From Rhizobium tumorigenes (lineage in GTDB: Bacteria; Pseudomonadota; Alphaproteobacteria; Rhizobiales; Rhizobiaceae), in NCBI RefSeq assembly GCF_003240565.2, contig NZ_CP117255.1, positions 1,798,001-1,862,000 on the forward strand: a DNA stretch of 64,000 nt, in the 5' to 3' direction. The position numbers were made by a program, and so were the translations under genes. Shown in pieces: positions 17,121 to 25,467 of this stretch (positions are counted from its first letter, which is position 1; each line of letters opens with the position of its first letter). The notes under the pieces are model-generated. The model did not search any database and had not been told where the DNA came from. It saw nothing but the letters and a program-made list of their open reading frames with translations.

Positions 17121-18040
17121 GCCTCGATGGCCGGATGCGGATCGTAGCCGCTGACCTCGAAGTCCTCGATGCGATAATCGTCGATGCTGTCTGGATGGCG
17201 CAACAGGCGAAGCTTCGGAAACGGCCGGGGCTCGCGACTGAGGATCGTGCGGGCCAGATCGACATGGTTGAGATAGAGGTGCACATCTCCCCCGACCCAG
17301 ATCAGTTCGCCCGGCGTCATGTCCACCTGCTGGGCAACCATATGGACCAGCGCCGCCTGCTGGGCGAGATTGAACGGATTGCCAAGGCCGACGTCGCAGG
17401 ATCGCTGGCCGACCAGCAGCGAAAGTTTGCCTTTCTTGCCCGACCCAGAAGCGACGCCCTCTTCTGCGATATTGCTGACATAGAACTGGTAAGTCATATG
17501 GCACGGGCTGAGCGCCATCCGGTCGAGTTCACCGACGTTCCAGGCGTGGAACAGCATGCGCCGGCTGGAGGGATTGGACTTCAGTGTCTGGATGACAGCT
17601 GCGATCTGGTCGTGCTCCTGACCGTCCGCATCCAGCCACCGCCGCCACTGCTTGCCGTAGACAGGCCCGAGATCGCCCCACTCCTCAGCGAAAGCGTCGT
17701 CGCCGAGCACGCGCTCCTCGAAGGCCTCCTGCGAAATATCGTCGCCGGTTGCCTTGCGATATTTATCGAGCGGCCAGTCGGTCCAGATCCGGACGTTCTC
17801 GCGCAGCAATGACTGGATGTTGGTCTGCCCCGTCAGGAACCACAGCATTTCCTTGACGGCCGTTTTCCAGAATACCCGCTTGGTGGTGTAGACCGGGAAA
17901 CTTCCATCGGACAGGTCGAAGCGCATCATCGCGCCGAACGTCGACAGCGTGCCGACGCCGGTCCTGTCGATGCGTCGGTCGCCTTTCTCCAGAAGATGTT
18001 CCAGCAGATCCAGGTACTGGTATTCGGGGTGCCGGGCCAT
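17105..18040 (-). CDS. thyA: Thymidylate synthase
   Basis: Makes dTMP from dUMP using methylene-tetrahydrofolate (311 aa). Signatures in order: DRTGVGTLSTFGAMMRFDLS, the dUMP-binding Arg region NPSSRRMLFHAWN, the catalytic Cys180 in LDRMALSPCHMTYQFYV, QRSCDVGLGNPFN and DVHLYLNHVD. It contains a family insertion around EEGVASGSGKKGK, as in many alphaproteobacteria. It produces dihydrofolate, the substrate of FolA encoded about 3 kb away in the same direction. Confidence 0.96.
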   Translation of the reverse strand: MARHPEYQYLDLLEHLLEKGDRRIDRTGVGTLSTFGAMMRFDLSDGSFPVYTTKRVFWKTAVKEMLWFLTGQTNIQSLLRENVRIWTDWPLDKYRKATGDDISQEAFEERVLGDDAFAEEWGDLGPVYGKQWRRWLDADGQEHDQIAAVIQTLKSNPSSRRMLFHAWNVGELDRMALSPCHMTYQFYVSNIAEEGVASGSGKKGKLSLLVGQRSCDVGLGNPFNLAQQAALVHMVAQQVDMTPGELIWVGGDVHLYLNHVDLARTILSREPRPFPKLRLLRHPDSIDDYRIEDFEVSGYDPHPAIEAPVAV

Positions 18041-18197
18041 GAGAAATCCTCTTACGTTGCCAGTTTCGTAGCGTCGCTCCGCCGCAAAACCAAGCCATGC
18101 CGGCAGTCGGGACCGGCTTCTCCCCCAGTTTCATCGCCTATCGAGAAAATGCCAAGCAAATTTGCCACGAGGCCTTCCATCGGGCGCGAGAAGACAC

Positions 18198-18203
18198 TAT
18201 ATC
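18198..18203 (+). promoter_or_regulatory. Possible -10 element of ssrA
   Basis: TATATC at 18198-18203, with a weak TTCCAT 17 bp upstream. It would start the tmRNA precursor near 18210. Confidence 0.35.
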
Positions 18204-18209
18204 GGTGTT

Positions 18210-18543
18210 GCCGGTTTTCGGACCGGCTATGGCGATAAATGAGCGATGTAATAAGCCTATTGGACCCGGGGGCGGTACCCGGCGCCTCCACCAAAAACCG
18301 GCCAGTGATGATCGGCTTTTGATGGGGGCGAAATAGGATCGACAAGGGTGTAAAGATCTACTTTTTGCTCGGCATTGTACCACCGTTATCGGACTAAATC
18401 TGTAGTTGCAAACACCAACTATGCGGAAGCTCGTCTCGCTGCTTAATCGCAGTGTGACACTTCAAATCAAGTCCTGAAGGTTCGCACCTTAAGGCGGGGT
18501 TCGGAGGTACCTGGCAACAGAAACCTCCACCTTCTCCCTTTTT
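18210..18543 (+). ncRNA. ssrA: Two-piece (circularly permuted) tmRNA
   Basis: Rescues stalled ribosomes and adds a degradation tag. The gene is permuted as in alphaproteobacteria: the acceptor piece comes first and ends CGCCTCCACCA at 18283-18293. A spacer of about 30 nt with a weak hairpin follows, then the coding piece opens with GGGGGCGAAATAGGATCGAC at 18324. GGGGGCG pairs with CGCCTCC to give a 7-bp acceptor stem with G.U at the third pair, the alanyl-tRNA synthetase identity element. The tag frame 18408-18446 reads ANTNYAEARLAA then TAA. The T-arm is CCGGG/CCCGG with a GGCGGTA loop. The outer ends are approximate; a GGAGGT/ACCTCC hairpin and a T run end the region near 18543. sspB follows directly. 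Confidence 0.93.
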
Positions 18544-18649
18544 CGGAAATCATGTATGGTCGGTCGACATGACTCGCGCGTCGGGGGTTTTCCGAATCCG
18601 CCTGCTGTGGCATAGAGCCTTGAAGACGGCCAACGAAAGACGGGAAAGC

Positions 18650-19156
18650 ATGGGGCAGGATCATATCCGCTACGATATTCTGGCACAGGACGCTCTGCGC
18701 GGAGTTATCCGTAAGGTTCTGACCGAGGTCGGCACGACCGGCCGCCTGCCCGGCGACCACCACTTCTTTATCACATTCCTGACCGGCGCCGCTGGTGTGC
18801 GCATCTCCCAGCATCTGAAGTCGAAGTATCCGGAACAGATGACCATCGTCATCCAGCACCAGTTCTGGGAACTGAAGATCACCGAGACCCATTTCGAGAT
18901 CGGTCTGTCGTTCTCGGATGTACCGGAAAAGCTGGTGGTGCCTTTTAACGCCATCCGCGGTTTCTATGACCCGTCGGTGAATTTTGAGCTCGAATTCGAC
19001 GTGCCTCTCAGCGAAGAGGAAGAATTGCCGAGCGGCGAGATCACCGCATATCCTGTCAATACGGATACACCGGTCGAGCACGTCGCCATCAATGAAAGCG
19101 AGCCGAAGAAGCCCGGCTCCGTCGTGTCGCTGGATGCCTTCCGCAAGAAGCAGTGA
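18650..19156 (+). CDS. sspB: SspB, adaptor delivering ssrA-tagged proteins to ClpXP
   Basis: A 168-residue protein of the alphaproteobacterial SspB family. It binds the tmRNA-encoded tag and tethers substrates to ClpX. The body MGQDHIRYDILAQDALRGVI, DHHFFITFLTGAAGVRIS, MTIVIQHQFWELKI and LVVPFNAIRGFYDPSVNFEL forms the Sm-like substrate-binding fold. An acidic linker (about 115-145) leads to a conserved C-terminal tail, VVSLDAFRKKQ, the probable ClpX-binding peptide. ATG 18650 follows GACGGGAAAG; the upstream open frame overlaps the tmRNA flank and is not used. Its position right after ssrA puts tag and tag receptor side by side. Confidence 0.93.
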   Translation: MGQDHIRYDILAQDALRGVIRKVLTEVGTTGRLPGDHHFFITFLTGAAGVRISQHLKSKYPEQMTIVIQHQFWELKITETHFEIGLSFSDVPEKLVVPFNAIRGFYDPSVNFELEFDVPLSEEEELPSGEITAYPVNTDTPVEHVAINESEPKKPGSVVSLDAFRKKQ

Positions 19157-19196
19157 CGCGTCCACGGCTTCATGTGATGCGTTGAGGAGCGGATCG

Positions 19197-19391
19197 ATGA
19201 CTGCAGAGATCGTCAACCTGAAACAGTTTCGAAAGCATCAGGCGCGCTCCGACAAGGAAAAGCAGGCCGAGCAAAACCGTATCAGCTTCGGCCGCACCAA
19301 GACCGAAAAGAGACTGACAACAGCGCTCAACGACAAGGCCAGCAAGGCGCTGGACGACGGACACATCGTTCAGCCGCCTGACGAAAAATAA
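19197..19391 (+). CDS. Small DUF4169-family protein (64 aa)
   Basis: A highly charged 64-residue protein: MTAEIVNLKQFRKHQARSDK..., then NRISFGRTKTEKRLTTALN. This matches my recollection of DUF4169, a family of unknown function in Rhizobiales. It is probably helical, with no membrane segment. ATG 19197 has a strong GAGGAG site seven bases upstream; longer frames lie inside sspB. It is 40 bp after sspB and 85 bp before a ribbon-helix-helix gene in the same direction, so the three may form one unit. No function is known. Confidence 0.8.
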   Translation: MTAEIVNLKQFRKHQARSDKEKQAEQNRISFGRTKTEKRLTTALNDKASKALDDGHIVQPPDEK

Positions 19392-19476
19392 GCCGCAAGC
19401 TTGGCGGATGCACGCAATCAAATGCGTCCGGTCGATCGTTTACAGTCGTTTCCGAAAAAACGTCCACCGGGCCATC

Positions 19477-19698
19477 ATGATCCGCAAACACTCCGCCACG
19501 CTCCATGGCCACCGCACCAGCTTCACGCTGGAGGATGGCTTCTGGGACGAACTGAAGCTGATTGCCAATGCCCGGGGCCTCTCGCAGGCCGCCCTTATCG
19601 CCGAAATCGACGATGCAAGATCTCCCGAGAGCAATCTGTCGTCAGCACTGAGGCTCCATGTCCTCCAATGGCTGAAGGACGCTGCCAGAAAAGAGTGA
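19477..19698 (+). CDS. Ribbon-helix-helix domain protein (RHH_4, 73 aa)
   Basis: A small putative DNA-binding protein. MIRKHSATLHGHRTSFTLED holds a beta strand followed by two helices (GFWDELKLIANARGLSQAAL) typical of the RHH_4 family, a MetJ/Arc-like fold. The C-terminus (LSSALRLHVLQWL) is helical. ATG 19477 starts the conserved part, though its ribosome site is weak; ATG 19408 is possible. It usually accompanies DUF4169 in rhizobia. What it regulates is unknown. It converges on the AsmA gene. Confidence 0.75.
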   Translation: MIRKHSATLHGHRTSFTLEDGFWDELKLIANARGLSQAALIAEIDDARSPESNLSSALRLHVLQWLKDAARKE

Positions 19699-19721
19699 CG
19701 ACCCGCGACTGCCCCGCCTGA

Positions 19722-22700
19722 TCAGAACTTTTGCGGTGGAGTGGAAAAATCCGGAACAGTCAGTGGCGCCTGTAGAGGTAGCTGCTGCTGCGATTTGGCT
19801 TTCTGTTCGGCATCGGCTTTTGCCTTGGCCTCAGCTTCGGCCCGTGCCGCCTCGTTTGCCTGAAATTTGGCCAAGGCTTCAGCACGTGCCTTCGTTGCCG
19901 CCTCGATCTTAGCCTTTGCCGCAGCATCGGCCTTTGCCTTTTCTTCAGCCTGCGCCTGAGCTTCGGCCTGTGCCTTGGCCGCAGCGTCGGCTTCAGCCTT
20001 GGCGGCGGCATCGGCTTCCGCCTGCAGCTTAGCCTTCGTCGCCGCCTCCGCCTGTCGCTGAGTCTCGGCTTGTTCGGCGAGCACTCTCAGGCGCTCCTCC
20101 TCGGCCTTGCGCTGCTCCTCAATGACCGCATCCTGCTGGCGCTTGATATCGCGCTCGGTGGCTGCGAATTTGGTGACCGCCACCTCGCGCCTCAACCGCT
20201 GCTTTTCCAGCACGCCCGATTGCAGCCGCTCGACCCGGCGTCGTTCGCGCTCGAAAGCCCGCAACGACAGGAAGCTGGTGACCGCACTGGAATCGACGCT
20301 ACGAGTCGGTGTCGCCAGCGGCCCCGTGAAGCCGAGACGCAGGGCGGGATTGGCACCACCGACAGCATCTGCGCCGGCGTTGAGCGAAATGGCAAGCGCA
20401 CCACGAATGGTCTCGTCGGACAGGTTGATGTCGGCATTGCCGGTCAATTGCGCCGTATCGGTCATGGCAACGACATTGTCGATCCGCACCCGTCCGCCCG
20501 AAATATTGAGCGGCATCGTCAGCGGCTTCAACACCGCATCGCCGTTGTTCAGCAGCGCCTGCACGATCGGCTCCACCTTGTCTGCGGTCACGGCGCCCTG
20601 GATCTGGTCGGTGGCCGACAGCAGCGATGGCAGGATGCCGAGATTGAGGCCGCGAATACGCGTTTCGCCAAGCATCACCTGGCCGGAGCCGCTCGCCGAG
20701 GCCGCGAGATCGCTGACGCTCTTGCCGCTTGCCTCCATGCTGAGCGAGAGCCCTGCCCTCCCGCTCGCCACAGGGGCACCGTCGCGCTGCCAGCCGATGA
20801 CGGCCAGATCAGCATTGCCGAGATCGATCTTCGTCTGCAGCAAGGCATTGCCATCATTGTTGGCGAGCAGCAGGCGGCCGCCGATCGTTCCACCGCTCCA
20901 TTTGCCCGCCATGTCGTTGAACTGCAGGGCATCGCCCTTGTATGACATGTTGGTGGTGAAATCGGATACGGGACCGAAAATGCCTGGCCACATCTGCTTC
21001 GCCGACAGTTTTACGTTGATGTCGGTGCCGGTGAACATCGGCAGTCCCAGCTTGGCCCTCGTCAGGCTGCCATCGGCCGGGTCCGTCATCGGGCCGAAGA
21101 TGGCCTCTCCGAGCCACCCGAGATCGGCTTCCGTCATGGCAATGTCGCCGCTTGCCTTGATGTTGTGTGCCTTGCGGTCGAAGGCCAGCTTGCCGGTCAC
21201 GCCGTTGCTGGCGAATTGCCCCTTGATGTCGGAGAACGCCACCTTGTCCGAATCGATGGTTGCGGTAGTCTGGAGTTTCGCTGGCAGGCCGGGGCCCATC
21301 TGCGGCATGCCGATTCCGTTCATGACCAGATACGGATCGAGATCGGCGCTCTCCATCGACAGCGCCATCGTGCCGTTGAGGAATGTCGCCGGCCGGACAT
21401 CGACCTTGCCGTTGGCAGTAAACGACGTCTTGTCCGTGGCAAATGTGAGTGCCGCATCGGCAGGGTCGTTATCGGTCGCCGAAACCTTCAGGGTCAGGCG
21501 TCCGTTGGCATCGGCATCGACGGGCAGCGGATCGAGGCCCGCCTGGCCGAACAGGATCGAGGTGACCGAATTCTCGAGCGTCGCCTCGAGCGTCGTCGTG
21601 CCCTTGCCGGTCAGCGCCAGGAGGTCGGACATGCGGTAATCGAGGTTGACGCGGCTGCCGTTGGAGACGCCGGCCAGCGTCAGTGCCAGCCCGTTGCCTT
21701 GGTCCCCGCCCAGCGTCAGCGCACCGCGAAGGGCCGTGTTGCCGTACCATGCACCATTGCGCACCAGGCGGTCGACGACCGGGTGATGCGGCAGGTGCTG
21801 GCTGAGCATCGTGAAAAACGATGTCGGATCGGCAGCCTTGAAGGTAATTTCGCCAGATCCCTTGTAGTCGAGCAGCGAGCCTGACGCGCGCCCGGTGGCG
21901 GTAATCTCTGCGCCGGCAACGTCGCGCACGAACAACTTGTCGAGCTTCAGAGCTCCATCGGCAATGCCGAACGTAGTCTCGACATCGCTTGCCGCGATGC
22001 CGAAGGCGGAGAACTTGTCTGCTTTCAGATGGGCGTTGATCTTGTGATCGAGAATGTTTTCACCCGGTTCCTGTCCGGTAAACAGGCCGGTCAGGGCGCG
22101 CAGCGCGTCGAGATCGAGGGAATCGCCATTGAGATCGACAGCCAGCGTCGGCGCCTGGTTTTCCGGTATCTGACGATCCAGCCGCCCCTTCAGCGTCGCA
22201 TCGCCGATGGCAATCTCGAGGTTGTCGAAACGCTGCCGCAAATGGGTCAGGTTGACGTCCGCCGAAAAGCCGGCGTCCTTCAACTCGCGGATGGACGGAT
22301 CGACGGTGCCGGACAGCCATGTGGCGAGCCCCGAGGGCTGGCTTGAGGCCACCAGGAGGTTGCCGGTGAAGTTCGGGTCGCCCTGCAGCAGCAGCTTGCC
22401 CTTGGCTTCCACCTGGGTGCGTCCGGGTAGCGTGCCGACCGCCTTGTCAACAGTCCAGCCGGCGCCCGCTGGTTCGAGATCGAGCTGCACGTCGCGCAAT
22501 GTCGTGTCGCCGGCAACGATTGCAGGCAGGCGTACCGTCGCCTTGCCCGGCACTTGCGGCACCGGTATCTCCGCGGCGATGGCAATGAGGTTGCTCAGCC
22601 TTTGCCGCGCGGAAACTGCGGGGTTGCGCGTCGTCTTGCCTTCGCTGCCCTGATTTCCGAGCCGGTTGACGTCGATCTGCTGTCCATCCGCCGTCAGCAG

Positions 22701-23618
22701 GAACTCCGGCTTTGGCCCGGTATCGAGCGTGGCCTCGCCGGTGATGACATAAGGGTCGTCGGAAGCACCGAGCTCCAGGCGGTATTCGGGAATACGAATA
22801 CGGTCGTTGGTGAGTTCGAACTTGCCCTTGGCCCGCGGCTCGCTCGATTTGGCGTCGCCCGACACCTTGCGCGCCTGGCGGGTTTCGATGCCGGCCGAGA
22901 ACGTACCGAGGTAATCGGGCTTGCTCGCCACCAGCTTCAGTTCGCCATCGAGATCGATGCTGACCGGGTGGCTTTGCGGCACCAGGCGCGTGCGGACCTT
23001 CAGCACGCCGTTGTCATCCAGCTGGCTACTGGCGATGGTGAACTTCCCATGCTCGCCATCGAGCGCTGCCTCGCCTTCGACCCGCCACGGACCGGCCAGC
23101 GATTTCGCGGACATCTCGGCATTGAGATCGGTAATATGTCGCGTGCGCCCGGATTGCTCGTCGATGAACTCGACCGAGCCACCATCCACATGGACGTTTT
23201 CCAGCACGACGGATTTCGCCGGAATTTCCGACTGGCTGCCGCGCATCCAGTCCAGCGTTCCATCCTTCAGCAGCCGGAGGCGGACCTTCGGCTGGGAGAT
23301 GCGCATATCGAAGATCAGCGCCTCGCCAGACAGGAAAGGCGCAAGCTCCGCATCCATCGCAAATTCGGAAATCTGTACAATCGGCGTCCCGTCCGGCTCC
23401 TGGCCGACGCGCACGTCATGCAGCGTTACTGAGGGAAACGGCAGCAGGCGGGCATCGACGGAACCATGAACGGTGACCTTCTTGCCGATGATACGGCTGG
23501 CCTGCTCCTCGAAACTCTGCCGGAATCCGGTCCAGTCGATGAAGAGCGGCGCCAGCAGCGCCACGAACAGCACCACCACCAGAACGCCACCCAGAAAGAC
23601 CAGGACCTTGCCTAACAA
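19722..23618 (-). CDS. Large AsmA-family envelope protein with a TolA-like Ala/Lys/Glu tail
   Basis: A 1298-residue protein of the AsmA/bridge-like lipid-transfer superfamily, involved in outer-membrane biogenesis and possibly in phospholipid transport between membranes. One N-terminal membrane helix (about 5-28) is followed by FIDWTGFRQSFEEQASRIIG, the AsmA N-terminal signature. A long beta-rich body comes next, then the AsmA C-terminal domain (about 900-1130). From about 1140 the chain turns into a basic coiled coil (RERRRVERLQSG...) and then a low-complexity Ala/Lys/Glu/Gln stretch to about 1279, ending in a Pro-rich tail. The same kind of A-K-A-E repeat forms the periplasmic rod of TolA. 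The gene is single and ends against the RHH gene. Confidence 0.85.
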   Translation of the reverse strand: MLGKVLVFLGGVLVVVLFVALLAPLFIDWTGFRQSFEEQASRIIGKKVTVHGSVDARLLPFPSVTLHDVRVGQEPDGTPIVQISEFAMDAELAPFLSGEALIFDMRISQPKVRLRLLKDGTLDWMRGSQSEIPAKSVVLENVHVDGGSVEFIDEQSGRTRHITDLNAEMSAKSLAGPWRVEGEAALDGEHGKFTIASSQLDDNGVLKVRTRLVPQSHPVSIDLDGELKLVASKPDYLGTFSAGIETRQARKVSGDAKSSEPRAKGKFELTNDRIRIPEYRLELGASDDPYVITGEATLDTGPKPEFLLTADGQQIDVNRLGNQGSEGKTTRNPAVSARQRLSNLIAIAAEIPVPQVPGKATVRLPAIVAGDTTLRDVQLDLEPAGAGWTVDKAVGTLPGRTQVEAKGKLLLQGDPNFTGNLLVASSQPSGLATWLSGTVDPSIRELKDAGFSADVNLTHLRQRFDNLEIAIGDATLKGRLDRQIPENQAPTLAVDLNGDSLDLDALRALTGLFTGQEPGENILDHKINAHLKADKFSAFGIAASDVETTFGIADGALKLDKLFVRDVAGAEITATGRASGSLLDYKGSGEITFKAADPTSFFTMLSQHLPHHPVVDRLVRNGAWYGNTALRGALTLGGDQGNGLALTLAGVSNGSRVNLDYRMSDLLALTGKGTTTLEATLENSVTSILFGQAGLDPLPVDADANGRLTLKVSATDNDPADAALTFATDKTSFTANGKVDVRPATFLNGTMALSMESADLDPYLVMNGIGMPQMGPGLPAKLQTTATIDSDKVAFSDIKGQFASNGVTGKLAFDRKAHNIKASGDIAMTEADLGWLGEAIFGPMTDPADGSLTRAKLGLPMFTGTDINVKLSAKQMWPGIFGPVSDFTTNMSYKGDALQFNDMAGKWSGGTIGGRLLLANNDGNALLQTKIDLGNADLAVIGWQRDGAPVASGRAGLSLSMEASGKSVSDLAASASGSGQVMLGETRIRGLNLGILPSLLSATDQIQGAVTADKVEPIVQALLNNGDAVLKPLTMPLNISGGRVRIDNVVAMTDTAQLTGNADINLSDETIRGALAISLNAGADAVGGANPALRLGFTGPLATPTRSVDSSAVTSFLSLRAFERERRRVERLQSGVLEKQRLRREVAVTKFAATERDIKRQQDAVIEEQRKAEEERLRVLAEQAETQRQAEAATKAKLQAEADAAAKAEADAAAKAQAEAQAQAEEKAKADAAAKAKIEAATKARAEALAKFQANEAARAEAEAKAKADAEQKAKSQQQLPLQAPLTVPDFSTPPQKF

Positions 23619-23706
23619 CGCGTTGAATCTCCATTCCTCATGCCCGTCACGACACTAGCGCCATTCGCGTCGGGGGCAAGGCAAACTCATGGTAATATTC
23701 CATTTT

Positions 23707-25119
23707 TCAGTCTGCATGAAAGATTTTGCCAGGATTGAATATGCCATCGGGATCGAGACCGCGCTTGATCTGGCGCATCAGGTCGACGGCACCGCCGAGC
23801 TCCTGCTCGAGAAACGCCATCTTGCCTTGGCCAATCCCATGTTCGCCCGTACAGGTGCCGTCCATGGACAGCGCCCGTGCATTGAGACGCGCCACAAATG
23901 CCTCGGCAACGGCGACACCTTCGGGCGTCTTGTCGTCGAACAGAAGCAGGACGTGGAAGTTTCCATCACCGGCGTGCCCGACGATCGGCCCCAGCAGTCC
24001 ATGCGCCTCGATATCGGCCTGTGTTTCGACGACGCACTCGGCAAGCCTCGAAATCGGCACGCAGACGTCCGTCGACAAGGCCGCCATTTCAGGCGCTAGC
24101 GCGCGGCAGGCCCAGTACGCATCGTGGCGGGCCTTCCAGAGCTTGTTGCGCTCCTCTAGATTGACGGTCCATTGAAACTCGTCCCCGCCACATTCGGCAG
24201 CGATCTCGCCGAATTCCGCAGACTGCAGCGGCACCGTTTCCTCGGTGCCGTGAAATTCCAGGAACAACGTCGGCTTCTCGGGATAGGAGAGACCGGAGTA
24301 GCGGTTGCAGGCACGCACCTGCATGCTGTCCAGCAATTCGATGCGGGCAACGGGAATGCCCATCTGAATGGTCATGATGACAGCGTCACAGGCCGCCTTG
24401 ATGGTCGGGAAGGCGCAGACGCCACCGGCGATCTTCTGCGGAATGCCCTGCAGCCGCAGCGTCACCGATGTCAGGATGCCGAGCGTCCCCTCGGATCCGA
24501 CGAACAGCCGGGTCAGGTCGTAGCCGGCGGAGGATTTGCGGGCCCGGCGGGCGGTGCTGATCTCCTCGCCGGACGCCGTGACCGCCGTCACCGCCAGAAC
24601 ATTGTCCTTCATCGTCCCGTAGCGCACCGCATTGGTGCCGGATGCGCGGGTCGACGTCATGCCGCCGATCGAGGCGTTGGCCCCGGGATCGATGGGGAAG
24701 AACAGGCCGGTATCGCGCAGGTAGACGTTGAGCTCCTCACGCGTCACGCCGGGCTCGACGACGCAATCGAGATCCTCCGCATTGACTGCAAGAACCTTGT
24801 TCATCCGACTCATATCTATCGATATTCCGCCATTCGGCGCATTGATCTGGCCTTCCAGCGACGAGCCCGTGCCAAACGCGATGATGGGCACCTTGTGCTC
24901 GGAACAGGCGCGCACCGCAGCCTTGACGTCGTCGCTGCTCTCGGCAAACAGCACGCCATCGGGCAGCTGCGAGGGAATGTATGTCGTAGTGTGCGCGTGC
25001 TGGGCACGAAAGGCATCGCCCGTCTGGAAACGGTCGCCGAAAGCCTGCTTCAGAATGCCGAGAACGGCAGCAACGCCCGCCTCGTTGCGTGTTCCTGCTC
25101 TTGCATCCGCCAGCGCCAT
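23707..25119 (-). CDS. GlcD/D-lactate dehydrogenase-type FAD-linked oxidase
   Basis: A 470-residue flavoprotein of the FAD_binding_4 / FAD-oxidase_C family, which oxidises 2-hydroxyacids such as D-lactate, glycolate or D-2-hydroxyglutarate. The PCMH FAD domain shows VPIIAFGTGSSLEGQ, VEPGVTREELN, FPIDPGANASIGGM and LFVGSEGTLGI. The C-terminal catalytic domain has GHAGDGNFHVLLL and CTGEHGIGQGK. ATG 25119 follows GGGAGA, and the longer frame upstream is GC-rich and lacks a site. It is monocistronic and diverges from the amino acid transporter operon. The true substrate needs assay. Confidence 0.9.
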   Translation of the reverse strand: MALADARAGTRNEAGVAAVLGILKQAFGDRFQTGDAFRAQHAHTTTYIPSQLPDGVLFAESSDDVKAAVRACSEHKVPIIAFGTGSSLEGQINAPNGGISIDMSRMNKVLAVNAEDLDCVVEPGVTREELNVYLRDTGLFFPIDPGANASIGGMTSTRASGTNAVRYGTMKDNVLAVTAVTASGEEISTARRARKSSAGYDLTRLFVGSEGTLGILTSVTLRLQGIPQKIAGGVCAFPTIKAACDAVIMTIQMGIPVARIELLDSMQVRACNRYSGLSYPEKPTLFLEFHGTEETVPLQSAEFGEIAAECGGDEFQWTVNLEERNKLWKARHDAYWACRALAPEMAALSTDVCVPISRLAECVVETQADIEAHGLLGPIVGHAGDGNFHVLLLFDDKTPEGVAVAEAFVARLNARALSMDGTCTGEHGIGQGKMAFLEQELGGAVDLMRQIKRGLDPDGIFNPGKIFHAD

Positions 25120-25467
25120 TGCGCGATCTCCCATGCGATCTCGGCAGGACCTGCCAGGCCCCGAAGGGCTTCTATGAGACAAGCGATCCGTCCTGTCCAG
25201 CCCAACATAGGGTCCAGCGGTCTCACGGAACGACACCGGACCTTCCTCTCCTGCAGATCGGAATTGCGGCTGCGACCAACAATTGATGCAGCGTTAGAGA
25301 ACCGACATATTGCACAAAATCGCGGCATGTGCGTTTTCGGCAAGCCGCCTTTGGGCTCGTGGAAGACCTCGGACCTGCCACATCGCGCCAGTCCCGGCGG
25401 CCCCCGTCTGGCACGCGAATTGCGTAGGCCTTGTTGAGTTTTCATTCGAGTTTAAAAGGACAAGCCT

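Noticed and set aside
19765..20075. DNA tandem repeat or satellite in the AsmA 3' end
   Set aside because: The repeats follow Ala/Lys/Glu codons and keep the reading frame; they are protein low complexity, not an independent repeat element.
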